Part shown: one piece after another, positions 8,166 to 18,200 of the stretch | How the letters are laid out: each line of letters opens with the position of its first letter | How positions within the stretch are numbered: position 1 is the stretch's first letter | Source of the DNA: Actinospica acidithermotolerans | GTDB lineage: Bacteria; Actinomycetota; Actinomycetes; Streptomycetales; Catenulisporaceae | Direction: 5' to 3' | Assembly: GCF_018139625.1 (NCBI RefSeq) | Contig: NZ_JAGSOH010000025.1 | Location: forward strand, 1-64,000 | Length of the DNA: 64,000 bases | Notes under the pieces: generated by a model | What the model saw: the letters and a program-made list of their open reading frames with translations, nothing else | What the model was told of the DNA's origin: nothing | Database searches by the model: none | Translations under genes and position numbers: made by a program

Positions 8166-9070
8166 CAGACGTAGTCCAGCCAATCGGGATGGGCGCCGGA
8201 CTCCCCGGTCACGGCGTCGGCGTAGAGGCGGGCGATCCGTGCGGTCACCGGTCCGGGGGCGCCCGCGGTCATCGGCCGCCCGTCGATCGACCCGACCGGC
8301 TTGACCCCGGCGGCGGTCCCGGTCAGGAAGACCTCTTCGGCGAGGTACAGGTCCGAGCGTACGAGCGGGCGCTCGGCGACGGTGATCCCGTCCTCGGCGG
8401 CGAGTGTCATGACGCTGTCGCGGGTGATGCCGGGCAGCCCGCCGGTCCACTGCGGCGGCACGGACAGCACGCCGTCGTACACGGTGAAGATGTTGTGCGC
8501 CCAGCCGTCCGCGACCAGGCCGTTCTCGTTGAGGAACAGGGCGTCGTCGTAGCCGGCGCGCAGCGCCGCGCTCTGGCCGATGACGGAGTTGAGATACTGC
8601 CCGCTGGCCTTGGCGGCGGGCGGCAGCGCGTTGGCTCCGAATCGCTGGAAGGAGGATATCTGGGCTCTGGCACCGATGGCCTTGGCCGCGCCGACCAGCG
8701 GGCCGTTGGCACTGGCCGTGATCGCGCAGCGCAGCGGCGCCGCGAGCGGGTTGGGGCCCTCGCCGAGGAAGACGAGCGGACGCAGGTAGCAGTCGGTCAG
8801 TCCGTTGGCCGAGACGACGGCGCGGCAGGCCCGCGCCAGCTCGTCGAGCGCGAAGGGCAGCTCCATGCCGTAGACGGCGGCGGAGTTGCGCAGCCGCCGC
8901 AGGTGGTCGCCGAGCCGGAACAGGGCGGGACCCTGCTTCGTCCCGTGGGCGCGGATTCCCTCGAAGAACCCGATGCCGTAGTGGAGGGCGTGTGTGGTGA
9001 TGTGGACGGTGGCGTCGTCCCAGGCGACCAGGTCGCCGTCGAGCCAGATGAACTTCTGCTCGGTCTGCAC
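8165..9070 (-). CDS. Class IV (IlvE-like) PLP aminotransferase
   Basis: A 301-aa fold-type IV aminotransferase. The start FIWLDGDLVAWDDATVHITTHALHYG and the core LRPLVFLGEGPNP are typical of branched-chain aminotransferases, and AKASGQYLNS carries the expected PLP lysine. The usual EGSGENIF cofactor loop reads DGWAHNIF here, so cofactor or substrate contacts differ from housekeeping IlvE. Possible jobs: supplying a branched-chain keto acid for an iso/anteiso fatty acid, or aminating a keto-acyl intermediate (inference). The start is GTG at 9070 with GGGAG about 10 nt upstream; a 37-nt gap separates it from the ligase gene. Confidence 0.85.
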   Translation of the reverse strand: MQTEQKFIWLDGDLVAWDDATVHITTHALHYGIGFFEGIRAHGTKQGPALFRLGDHLRRLRNSAAVYGMELPFALDELARACRAVVSANGLTDCYLRPLVFLGEGPNPLAAPLRCAITASANGPLVGAAKAIGARAQISSFQRFGANALPPAAKASGQYLNSVIGQSAALRAGYDDALFLNENGLVADGWAHNIFTVYDGVLSVPPQWTGGLPGITRDSVMTLAAEDGITVAERPLVRSDLYLAEEVFLTGTAAGVKPVGSIDGRPMTAGAPGPVTARIARLYADAVTGESGAHPDWLDYV

Positions 9071-9107
9071 TTTCGGAAATCTCCCTTCCCGTGGCCGTCT
9101 GAGGCGC

Positions 9108-10772
9108 TCAGTCGATGGCGGCGAGCAGCCGGCGGCCGAGCGTGCCCTCGGCGTGCAGCTGGCGGCAGTGGGCGCGCTGCACCTTGCCCGAGGTGGTGCG
9201 CGGGATGGTGCCGACCCGCACGACCTGGACGGTCGCGACGCGCACGCCGAGGGCGTCGCGGACCGCGGCCCGGATGCCGGAGCCCAGTTCGCCGATCCCG
9301 TCCCCCGCGCGCGCCGTGCTGGGCGGCACCTCGACCATCAGGCCGAAGCGCTGGTCGTCGGAGTGCAGCCGGAACGCGGCGCAGGCTCCGACCGCGGCGC
9401 CCGCGGTGTCCCGGACGACCGCCTCGATGTCCTCGGCGAAGACGTTGCGCCCGGCGATGGAGGCGACCTCGGCGCGGCGCCCGACGACGTGCAGTTCGCC
9501 GTCGTGGATGAATCCGTCGTCTCCGGTGTCGTGCCAGCCGCCGCGCGCCGCGGGGATGAAGCCGTCGATCGTGTGATAGCCGTCGAACAGGTACGCGCCG
9601 CGGATCAGCACCGGACCCGGCACCGGACCCTCGGGCGCGCGCACGGCGACTCCGGGCATCGGGGCGCCGAGCGGGACGTGGCCTCCCGGGCCGACCCGCG
9701 GGCCGAGGCCGTGTGTCGGGCTGGAGACGCCGACGACGTTCTCGGCGAGCCCGTAGCTGGGTATCAGCGCTCCCGGCAGCAGCCCCAGCGGCTCGGTCGC
9801 CGTCTGGAAGTCGCGCATCGTACGCGGATTGACACGCTCGCCGCCGCACAGCGAGACGCGGACGCCGGAGAGGTCGAGCCCTGAGTCGTAGGGCACGGTC
9901 GCCGCCATCCGGTAGGCGAAGTCGGGCGCCGCGGTGAAGGTACCGCGTTCTGCCGCGAGGGTGTTGAGCCATGTCGCCGGGCCGTACGCGAACGAGGTCG
10001 GCGGCATCAGGACGAGATCGACGCGGGCGATGAGGGCCTGCAGGAAGGCCGCTATCAGGCCCATGTCGTGGTAGAGCGGAAGCCAGGACACGATCCGGTC
10101 GTGGTCGGGCTCCAGCTGGTAGTGCCGCCTGAGCATGTCGATGTGCCCGGCGAGCGTGGAACTGCCGATCGCCACGCCCTTCGGCATCGACACGCTGCCC
10201 GAGGTGAACTGGATCAGGGCCGTGTCGCCGATAAGCGCATCCGGCACGCCGCGGGTCAGCGGCTCGAGCCCACGCAGGGCGGCGGCCGGAATGACCTTGA
10301 GACCCCCGAACGCCGCGAGTTCGGATTCGGTGTCCTCGGTCACCGCGAAGGCGCAGTCGCAGGCCTTGAGCAGCTGCCCGAAGTCGCGGGCGAAGCGTCC
10401 GGCGTCGCGGCGGGACGGCTTGGGCAGCGAGACGAACGCGGCTCCCGCGAACCACACGCCCATCAGCAGTGCGACGGTGTCGAGGTCGTTGCCCGCGTTC
10501 GCGGCCACCCGGTCGCCGGGGCGCACGCCGAACTCGCCGAGGCGCTGCGCGACGGCGGCGGCCCGTCCGGCCAGCTCGCGGTACGTGAGGGTGCGCCGGT
10601 CGCGCCCGTCGAGGAAGGTGATGCCGCGTCCGGCCTCCTCGAACGGTCGGACGACCTCCTCCAGGGACCTGCCCGGGACGCGGGCGCGGGGCCCCGTCAG
10701 ATCCACCGGGCCCCGCGCCGGGCCGGCCGGCGCGAGCGCCCGCTCGGCCGCTCCCGCGGTGACGCCGATCAT
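9108..10772 (-). CDS. Fatty acyl-AMP ligase (FAAL-like)
   Basis: A 554-aa ANL-superfamily enzyme. The P-loop-like IQFTSGSVSMPKGV (about 190), SWLPLYHDMGLI and PSYGLAENVVGV motifs are diagnostic of fatty-acyl-AMP ligases that load fatty acids onto carrier proteins in lipopeptide systems. The C-terminal subdomain has GWHDTGDDGFI and the adenylation lysine in RTTSGKVQR. It should activate a free fatty acid with ATP and transfer it to the ACP encoded at 11350-11625. The start overlaps the stop of the diiron gene (ATGA). This places lipidation, and so a lipopeptide product, on firm ground. Confidence 0.92.
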   Translation of the reverse strand: MIGVTAGAAERALAPAGPARGPVDLTGPRARVPGRSLEEVVRPFEEAGRGITFLDGRDRRTLTYRELAGRAAAVAQRLGEFGVRPGDRVAANAGNDLDTVALLMGVWFAGAAFVSLPKPSRRDAGRFARDFGQLLKACDCAFAVTEDTESELAAFGGLKVIPAAALRGLEPLTRGVPDALIGDTALIQFTSGSVSMPKGVAIGSSTLAGHIDMLRRHYQLEPDHDRIVSWLPLYHDMGLIAAFLQALIARVDLVLMPPTSFAYGPATWLNTLAAERGTFTAAPDFAYRMAATVPYDSGLDLSGVRVSLCGGERVNPRTMRDFQTATEPLGLLPGALIPSYGLAENVVGVSSPTHGLGPRVGPGGHVPLGAPMPGVAVRAPEGPVPGPVLIRGAYLFDGYHTIDGFIPAARGGWHDTGDDGFIHDGELHVVGRRAEVASIAGRNVFAEDIEAVVRDTAGAAVGACAAFRLHSDDQRFGLMVEVPPSTARAGDGIGELGSGIRAAVRDALGVRVATVQVVRVGTIPRTTSGKVQRAHCRQLHAEGTLGRRLLAAID

Positions 10773-11353
10773 GCGTTCACGGTCTTCAGCTGCCGGTCGT
10801 CGAGGGACGCAGCGCCGGCGAAGCCGATGTCGGCGACGGCCATGGCGTCCGCGGCCAGCGCCCGGTCGAGGGTCGCGCGCAGGGCGTCGTCGGTGCGCAT
10901 CCGGCGCTCGAGCTCCTCCCGGATGTACGAGACGTGCCAGGTCTCGTCCTTGAGGATGGCGCGCAGGATCTGCCGGATCGAGACCGGGATGTCCTTGATG
11001 TCCATGTGCTGCGTGTACTGCTCGACGCCGCGCGACTCGGAGACCCAGGTCAGCGCGAGCAGGTCGTCCAGCGTGCGCGGCAGGCCGAAGTGGAAGGCCA
11101 GGCGCTTCTGGTAGGGCTCGTCGACCTCGACGATCTCCCCGTCGATGTCGTTGAGCGCCTTGGTCCACAGCCAGGCGTGCACGGATTCGTCCCGCAGGTG
11201 CTTGGCGAGGTCGACCCGCAGCCGGTGCTCGTCGGCGAGCCGGCTCATCCGCATGATGGCCCCGGCGCCGTCGACCTCGGCCGCGCGGTACTGGTTGAGC
11301 AGCCAGACCGGGTCCAGCTCGTCGAAGGTCCTGTCCCCCACGTCGATGATCAC
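10769..11353 (-). CDS. Ferritin-like diiron protein
   Basis: A 194-aa four-helix-bundle protein with the ligand pattern of ferritin/rubrerythrin-type diiron enzymes: a first-helix Glu (AAEVDGAGAI), ESVH, a third-helix Glu (SRGVEQYTQH) and ETWH. That gives two E-x-x-H pairs plus two Glu, enough for a carboxylate-bridged di-iron site. Members next to biosynthetic genes include oxygenases, N-oxygenases and desaturases; the reaction here is unknown. It sits between ACP and acyl ligase, overlapping both (GTGA and ATGA), so an oxidative step on the ACP-bound acyl chain, perhaps with the dehydrogenase or aminotransferase, is the simplest guess. The start is GTG 11353, chosen for the overlap. Confidence 0.82.
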   Translation of the reverse strand: MIIDVGDRTFDELDPVWLLNQYRAAEVDGAGAIMRMSRLADEHRLRVDLAKHLRDESVHAWLWTKALNDIDGEIVEVDEPYQKRLAFHFGLPRTLDDLLALTWVSESRGVEQYTQHMDIKDIPVSIRQILRAILKDETWHVSYIREELERRMRTDDALRATLDRALAADAMAVADIGFAGAASLDDRQLKTVNA

Positions 11354-11625
11354 GCCGCGACCTCCTGACCGACGAGGCGGGTGGCGATGATCCGCACGGT
11401 GCTCAGGTCCTGCGGGGAGGCGGCGGCGAACTCCCGGCCGGTCTCCTTGTGGATGGCGGCCACCAGCTCGGCCGCGTCGAGCGAGTCGAATCCGAGCGTC
11501 TCGGCGAGATCGTCGGTCTCGGCGAGCTGTGCGGGATCGACATTCCGGAATCCGCACACGAGCCGGGTCACCAGCTCGACGGCGTCGTTGTATTCCATGG
11601 CGGTGGAAAACCCTTCTGTTGACAT
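11350..11625 (-). CDS. Stand-alone acyl carrier protein
   Basis: A small acidic carrier protein of 91 aa from ATG 11625, or 82 aa from ATG 11598. The phosphopantetheine attachment serine is in LGFDSLDAAELV. It is the predicted partner of the FAAL and should carry the fatty acyl starter during tailoring before transfer to a condensation domain. Neither start has a clear Shine-Dalgarno at ideal distance, so the N-terminus is uncertain. The stop overlaps the diiron gene start (GTGA). It lies 94 nt downstream of the Asp-activating NRPS gene. Confidence 0.9.
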   Translation of the reverse strand: MSTEGFSTAMEYNDAVELVTRLVCGFRNVDPAQLAETDDLAETLGFDSLDAAELVAAIHKETGREFAAASPQDLSTVRIIATRLVGQEVAA

Positions 11626-11719
11626 GGGATCCGAGACGGAATCCCCGGTCTCGAATAGAAAGCTACTCAGGCGTCATTCCTCGGCCGTCGCCCTTGCATC
11701 TCCGGCCCGTCTCGCGCCG

Positions 11720-14700
11720 TCAGCGGGCGACCGGGCGCAGTACGGCGCGCGTTTTCGCGGGCGCCCGCAGCCGGGTCGCCAGGCCCGCGGCCGTCGGAGC
11801 GTCGAACAGGTCCCTGATATCGATTTCGGCGTTCATCACCTGCCGCACCCGGCTCACCAGCCGGGTCGCGAGCAGGGAATGCCCGCCGAGGTCGAAGAAG
11901 CCCTCGTCCGGCGCCACGGACTCGAGTCCGAGGATGTCGGCGAACAGGCCGCAGAGCGCCGCCTCCTCGGGGCTGCCGGGCGGCCGCGCGGCGCCCGCCG
12001 GGCGGTGCTCCGGGCACGGCAGTGCCCTGCGGTCCACCTTGCCGTTGGGGGTGAGCGGCAGCGCGGGCAGCACCACCAGCGCGGACGGCACGAGATGGGC
12101 CGGGAGCAGCTCGGCCAGCCGGGTGCGCAGCCGCGTCTCGTCGAGCGTCGCGGAGCCGGCCGGGACCGCGTAGCCGACCAGCCGCGGATCGCCGGGCCGG
12201 TCCGTGCGGACCAGCACGACGGCCCGCGCCACGCCGGGGCAGCCGGCGAGCGCCGCCTCGGCCTCCGCCGGTTCCACCCGGAAGCCGCGGATCTTGACCT
12301 GGTCGTCCGCGCGGCCCACGAATTCGATCAGCCCGTCGGCGCCCCAGCGGACCAGGTCGCCGGTGCGGTACATCCGGTCTCCGGGCACGCCGCCGAACGG
12401 GCAGGCGAGGAAGCGCTCCGCGGTCTGCCCGGGACGCCCCAGATAGCCGCGGGCGACCTGGGCGCCGGCCAGGTACAGCTCGCCGACGGCACCCGGGCGC
12501 AGCGGGCGCAGCCGCTCGTCGAGCACGTAGGCGCGCATGTTGGCGACCGGACGGCCGACGGGCACCGAGGCGGCGGCCGGGTCGTCCCAATCGGTGGCGT
12601 CGTGCACCAGGCAGCCGACGGTGGTCTCGGTCGGACCGTAGTGGTTGATGATCCGCGATCCGCGATCCGCCGCCGTTCTCAGGGCCTCGAGCACCCGCGG
12701 GCGCAGGGTCTCGCCGCCGAGCACGGCCGCGCCGAAGGAGATCCCGCGCTCCTGCGCCGCCGCGCCGGTGAGCAGTTCCTCCAGGTGGGAGGGCGTCATC
12801 TTCACGACGCTCACCCCGTCCCCGGGCGCCATCCGGGCCGCGAGCTGCTGCGGGTCGCGCGCTTCGTCCAGCGCGGCCAGGCGCACGTCGCCGCCCTGCA
12901 GCAGCGCCGGATAGAGAGCCGTGACGGCGAGGTCAAAGGTCAGCGAAGTGGCGACGAGCGCCCCGTGCCTGGCGCCGTGCGGGAGCAGCTCCATAGCCCA
13001 GTCGAGGTAGTTCGACAGGCCGCGTCGGGTCACGACGACGCCCTTCGGCCTCCCGGTCGAGCCGGAGGTGTAGATCACGTAGGCAGGCGTATCCGGATGC
13101 TGCGAAATCCGAGGGGGCGGCCCGAGAGGCTGCTCGGCCTCGCCGTCGTCGAGCAGGAGGACTGCGGCGCCCTCGGGCAGCCTCCCGGCCGTGTCGCGGG
13201 TCGCGATCACGCACAGCGGGCGCGCATCGGCGAGCGTGGTCGCGAGGCGCTCGGCCGGATAGTCGGGGTCCAGTGGCAGGTATGCTCCGCCGGCCTTGAG
13301 CGCGGCGAGGAAGGACACGACCAGATCGGGGCTGCGCGGCAGGCATACCCCGACCAGCGACTCCGGGCCGACACCGCGGGCCGCGAGCAGTCCGGCCAGA
13401 CGATCCGAGCGGTGCTCCAGCTGGCGGAACGTCAGTTCGTCGGCTCCGCAGGACACCGCCACCGCATCGGGGACCAGCTCGGCCCGCGCGGAGAACAGCT
13501 CGGTCAGGCTGCTGGTCGGGGCCGGTCGCCCGGTGCTGTTCCAGACCTCGACGACGCGATGGTACTCGTCGGGGTCCTGGATGTGCGCGGTCGCCTGGTC
13601 GCGCACCCCGGAGGGATCGATGGGCAGGTTCGGATCCGCCGCGAAACCCTCCAGGAGGGCGAGGAAGCGTTCGGCGATGGAGTCGATCGTGGCGGCTTCG
13701 AAGAGGTCGACGGCGTACGTCCACTCCCCGGCGACGCCCGCCGGGCCGCCGCCCGCGGCGAGGCTTTCGGCGATCCGCAGGCTCAGGTCGAACTTGGCGG
13801 TCGTCGCGGCGGCCGTGGCGCTCGCGTCGAGCCGCGCGTCCGCGCCCGCGAATTCGAGGCCCGCCCGCTCACCGACCTCCGCGACGAGCATGGTCTGGAA
13901 CAGCGGGTGCCGGGCTGCCGAACGCGGCGGGTTGAGCAGCGCGACCAGCCGTTCGAAGGGGACGTCTTGGTGGGCGAAAGCGTCGAGGTCCACCGTCCGC
14001 ACGCGCTGCAGCAGTTCGCGGAAGGACGGATTGCCCGAGGTGTCGGTGCGCAGCACGAGGGTCGTGGCGAAGAAGCCGACGAGCTGGTCGAGGGCCTCGT
14101 GGGTGCGGCCCGCCACGGCCGTGCCGACCGGGATGTCGTACTGCCCGCTCAGCCGGGTCAGCAGGACCGCGAGCGCGGCCTGGAACACCATGAACACCGT
14201 CGCGTCGTTCTCCTGCGCGATCGCGGCCAGCCTCGCGTGCAGGTCGGCCGGCACCTGGAAGCGGCGGACTGCGCCCGCGTGCGTGGCGGCGGCCGGCCGC
14301 GGCCGGTCCCTGGGCAGCGCCAGCTCCGCAGGCAGCCCGGCGAGCTGATCGCGCCAGTAGGCCAGCTGGCCGTGCAGCAGGCTGGTGGGGTCGTTCTCCG
14401 CGCCGAGCCGCGCCTTCTGCCAGAGGGTGTAGTCGGCGTACTGCACCGGCAGCGGGCTCCAGTCGGGACCGTGGCCCGCCAGCCGCGCGGAGTAGGCGCG
14501 GCCGAGATCGCGCAGCAGCGGGCCGATGGACCAGCCGTCGGCGGCCACGTGGTGCACGACCAGGACGCAGACGTGCTCCGTAGCGCTCCGGGAGAACAGC
14601 CACGCCCGGATCGGCAGCTCCGCGGCCAGGTCGAAGACGTGCGCGAACGCCGCGGCGATCCGCTCGTCGAAATCCTCCCGGCGCACGTCGTGTTCGACCT

Positions 14701-15208
14701 CGACGACGAGGGGCGCCTCGTCCGCGGGCAGGATCAACTGGACCGGCTCGCCCTCGTCCTGCCGGATCAGGGTCCGCAGGCTCTCATGCCGCCTGACCAC
14801 GTCGCCGAGCGCCGCGCGCAGCGACTGCTCATCGACGCTGCCGGACAGGCTCACCGTGACGCTGATGTTGTAGGTGCTGCGCGGACCCTCGAACTGGTCG
14901 ATGAACCACAGCCGCCGCTGCGCGAAGGACAGCGGTATCGGACCGGTCCGGTCGGCCACCGGCACGGGAGCGTCGCGCGGGCCCGGTTCGCCGGCGCGCA
15001 GCCGTTCGGCGAGCCCGGCGGGCGTCGGCGCGTTGAACAGGTCCCTGATGCCGAGCTCGACGCCGAGCGCGTCGCGGATCCGGGCGAGCAGCCGCATCGC
15101 GGAGAGCGAGTTTCCGCGGAGGGCGACGAAGCTGTCGTCCGCGCCCACCCCGCCGAAACCGAGGACTTCGGAGAACAACTCGCGCAGCAGCGCCTCGTCA
15201 TCCACCAT
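11720..15208 (-). CDS. NRPS: PCP-C-A(Asp)-PCP
   Basis: A 1162-aa NRPS. Order: an N-terminal carrier domain with LRGNSLS replacing the usual LGGHS (Ser about residue 35), a condensation domain with intact HHVAADG (about 223), an adenylation domain (about 560-1060) with [11 protein letters not shown] and NGKVDRRAL, then a PCP with LGGHSLL (about 1106). The specificity residues read from the alignment are D-L-T-K-V-G-H-V-G-K, essentially the published Asp code DLTKVGHIGK. No TE or E domain. ATG 15208 is preferred: GGAG lies 6 nt upstream inside the end of the preceding gene, whereas ATG 15220 lacks a ribosome site. The first PCP has no A domain of its own and must be charged in trans. Confidence 0.93.
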   Translation of the reverse strand: MVDDEALLRELFSEVLGFGGVGADDSFVALRGNSLSAMRLLARIRDALGVELGIRDLFNAPTPAGLAERLRAGEPGPRDAPVPVADRTGPIPLSFAQRRLWFIDQFEGPRSTYNISVTVSLSGSVDEQSLRAALGDVVRRHESLRTLIRQDEGEPVQLILPADEAPLVVEVEHDVRREDFDERIAAAFAHVFDLAAELPIRAWLFSRSATEHVCVLVVHHVAADGWSIGPLLRDLGRAYSARLAGHGPDWSPLPVQYADYTLWQKARLGAENDPTSLLHGQLAYWRDQLAGLPAELALPRDRPRPAAATHAGAVRRFQVPADLHARLAAIAQENDATVFMVFQAALAVLLTRLSGQYDIPVGTAVAGRTHEALDQLVGFFATTLVLRTDTSGNPSFRELLQRVRTVDLDAFAHQDVPFERLVALLNPPRSAARHPLFQTMLVAEVGERAGLEFAGADARLDASATAAATTAKFDLSLRIAESLAAGGGPAGVAGEWTYAVDLFEAATIDSIAERFLALLEGFAADPNLPIDPSGVRDQATAHIQDPDEYHRVVEVWNSTGRPAPTSSLTELFSARAELVPDAVAVSCGADELTFRQLEHRSDRLAGLLAARGVGPESLVGVCLPRSPDLVVSFLAALKAGGAYLPLDPDYPAERLATTLADARPLCVIATRDTAGRLPEGAAVLLLDDGEAEQPLGPPPRISQHPDTPAYVIYTSGSTGRPKGVVVTRRGLSNYLDWAMELLPHGARHGALVATSLTFDLAVTALYPALLQGGDVRLAALDEARDPQQLAARMAPGDGVSVVKMTPSHLEELLTGAAAQERGISFGAAVLGGETLRPRVLEALRTAADRGSRIINHYGPTETTVGCLVHDATDWDDPAAASVPVGRPVANMRAYVLDERLRPLRPGAVGELYLAGAQVARGYLGRPGQTAERFLACPFGGVPGDRMYRTGDLVRWGADGLIEFVGRADDQVKIRGFRVEPAEAEAALAGCPGVARAVVLVRTDRPGDPRLVGYAVPAGSATLDETRLRTRLAELLPAHLVPSALVVLPALPLTPNGKVDRRALPCPEHRPAGAARPPGSPEEAALCGLFADILGLESVAPDEGFFDLGGHSLLATRLVSRVRQVMNAEIDIRDLFDAPTAAGLATRLRAPAKTRAVLRPVAR

Positions 15209-15209
15209 G

Positions 15210-18200
15210 TCAATCTCCATATTCTAATACCGGTTCGGAGGCGTGCGCCGCGATCTCCCGCACGACCAGGTCGAGGGCGGCCGCGTCGGCGAGCATGCCC
15301 ATGTGGCGTCCGGGCAGGTCGACAGTGCGCGGCTCGCCCGCGCAGGCCTCGCGCCAGTAATCGAGGTACTGCGCGTGGTCGCCGTCGCTGTAGGTCGAAC
15401 CCTCGACCGCGTCGCGGACGTCGGCGCTGGTGAACAGCGTGGCGGGGACCGGAGATTCGGGGGGACGGACGCCGTGGTTCATCGCGGCGACGTAGAGCTT
15501 GCCGAGCGCCTCGTAGGGCAGCCATTCGTCGAGGGCGACCTTGTCCTGCGCGACCTCGAGCCCCTTGGCGGCGATCCGCAGCCGCTGCTCGGTCGCCCGG
15601 CGCTCCTCGCGCTGCTCGGACTGGCCGCGCAGCCACAGTTCGGCGGCCTCCCGATAGCCCTGCGCGTACGCGCGCAGCTGCTCGCCGACCCGGCCGGTGC
15701 GCCCGGTCATCGGCGGTTCGAGCAGAAACGCGTGCTCTACCTGCGCTGGCCGCTGCCGCGCCATCTCGTGCACGACGAGCGCGCCGTACGACCAGCCCAG
15801 CAGCAGGCACGGGCCCTCCGGCTGGACGGCGCGGATCTCGTCCCAGTACCGCGCGGCGATGGAGCCCATGTCGTCGAGGGGCGCCTGCATTCCGTCGAGC
15901 CCTGCGGCCTGGATGCCGATCACGCGCAACCGCGTGCCGATCTCCCGGGCGAGATTCAGGTACCAGTGCACGCTGCCGCCCCCTGCGTGCACGAGGAAGA
16001 CCGTCTTGGCGTCGGGTGTGGCCGCCGGACGTGCCAGTTCGACGGTCAGCCGCGCGGCGTCGCCCGCGCAATCCGTGCCGCCGCCGCGGATCTCGTCCGC
16101 GAGGAGCCCGATGGTCTTGTACTGCAGCATCTGCCGCGCGCTCGTCGTGATCCCGGCCTGGCTCAACCGGTTGACGACGCGCACGAGCTGGAGCGAGTGG
16201 CCGCCGAGCTCGAAGAAGTCGTCGTCGATGCCGACCCGCTCGATCTCCAGGACTTCGGCCCACACGGTGGCGAGCGCGATCTCGAGTTCATCGCGCGGGG
16301 CCGCGTAGGCCGGGCGCGCTGACGACTCGTCCGGGGCGGGCAGCGCCTTGCGGTCGGTTTTTCCGTTGGGCGTCAACGGGATCGCGTCCAGGGTGACGAG
16401 CCACGGCGGGACCATGTGCTTCGGCAGGCTGCGGGCGGCCCGCTCGCGTACCGCGGCCGGGTCGATGGCCGCGGCCGGATCGGCGGGAACGCAGTAGGCG
16501 ACCAGGCGCTTGTCCCCCGGCGTGTCCTCGCGCACGATCACGACCGCCGCGCGGATCTCGGGATCCGCGCCGAGCACGTTCTCGATCTCGCCGAGCTCGA
16601 TCCGCAGGCCGCGGATCTTCACCTGGTCGTCGATCCGGCCCAGGAACTCGAGATTCCCGTCCGGCAGCCAGCGCACCAGGTCGCCGGTGCGGTACACGCG
16701 GGCTGCCGCGTCGGTCGAGTACGGGTTGCGGACGAAGCGCTCAGCGGTCAGCTCCGGGCGCCGCCAATAGCCGCGGGCGACGCCCACTCCGCCGAGCCAC
16801 AACTCGCCGGCCACGCCCACCGGGGCCAGCGCGCCGAACCGGTCCACCACCAGCGCCTGCGTGTTCGCGATCGGGCGGCCGATCGGCTGCGCGCGGCGGT
16901 CCGTGTGCGACAGGTCGAGGCGGAAGCCGGTGGCGGCGACCGTGCACTCGGTCGGGCCGTAGACGTTGGTCACCCGGCCCGGGGCGAACGGGCCGGCCAC
17001 CAGCGCGTCCGCCACCGCGCGGTCCACGGCCTCGGCGCCGTACAGCACTTCCCGCACGCCGGAGAACAGATCCGGGCATTCCGTGAGCTGCTGGTTGAAC
17101 AGCGCCGCCGTCAGGCCGATGGCCGTGATTCCGCGGGCGCGGATCGCGGCGCGCAGGTCCACCGGGCTCAGGATCGTGTCCTTGTCCAGGACGGCGAGGG
17201 TCGCGCCCGCGGTGAGCGTGGTCCAGACTTCAAGGGCGAAGGCGTCGAACGAGAAGCTGCAGCACTGCGCGAAGGTGTCCTCCGCGGTCACCCGCACGAT
17301 CGATCCCGTGCTGACGAGGCTGCACAGGGAGCGGTGCTCGACCGCGACGCCCTTGGGGGTGCCGGTCGATCCCGACGTGTAGATGACGTAGGCCAGATCG
17401 TCAGGGCCCGAACGTAGTCCGAGGTCCGAGTCCTCGTGCTGCGCGAAGTCGCCGTCGATCAGAACCTGCTCGACGTCTGTGATCCCGGCGAACAGGTCGC
17501 TGTGCCGGTTCTGCGTCAGCAGCACCGGGGCCTGGGCGTCGCGCACCATGAACTCGAGGCGCTCGGCCGGGTATTCGGCATCCAGCGGAACGTACGCGCC
17601 GCCCGCCTTGAGGACGCCGAGCACGGCCACGATCAGGTCGATGCCGCGCTCCAGGCCGACGGCCACGAGCGTGTTCGAGCCGACTCCGCGCGTGACCAGG
17701 TGGCGCGCGAGCCGGTTCGCCCGCGCGTTCAGCTCGCCATACGTCAACGCGCCGTCATTGTGCACGACGGCCACGGCCTCGGGGGCGCGCGCGGCATGCT
17801 GCTCGACGAGCTGGTGCAGAGTGGTGTTGTCGGGGAACGGCGTCACCGTGTCGTTGAAGTCTTCGAGGATCTGACGCCGCTCGTTCTCCGTCAGCATTCC
17901 GACCGAGCCGAGCCGTGCCTCGGAATCGGCAGCGACGTCCTCCAGCACCCGCGCCAGGTGGCCGGCCATCCGCTCGATCGTCGCGGCGTCAAACAGTTCG
18001 GGTGCGTACGTGAGCTGTCCGCGCAGACCGCCGTCGGCATCGAGAGCCAGCGAGCAGAGGAGATCGACCTTGGCCTGCACGCCTTCCGTAGCGAAGGGCG
18101 TCGTCTCGAGCCCGGGCAGGCTCCACTGCTCGCCGGTGCCGGCGTTGTCGAGGACGAAGCCGACCTGGAACAGCGGATTGCGGCCTAGTTCCCGCTCGGG

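Noticed and set aside
6933-11625. Isonitrile lipopeptide (INLP-type) pathway
   Set aside because: FAAL and ACP fit, but the ScoE-type isonitrile-forming oxygenase and the FcoT-like thioesterase are not in the cassette; the SyrP-like enzyme has SyrP motifs and sits with the A-PCP.
11381-15433. Very long open frame on the + strand opposite the Asp NRPS gene
   Set aside because: It lacks domain similarity, is rich in Arg/Gly/Ala as expected for an antisense frame in high-GC DNA, and the - strand has complete NRPS motifs with ribosome sites.
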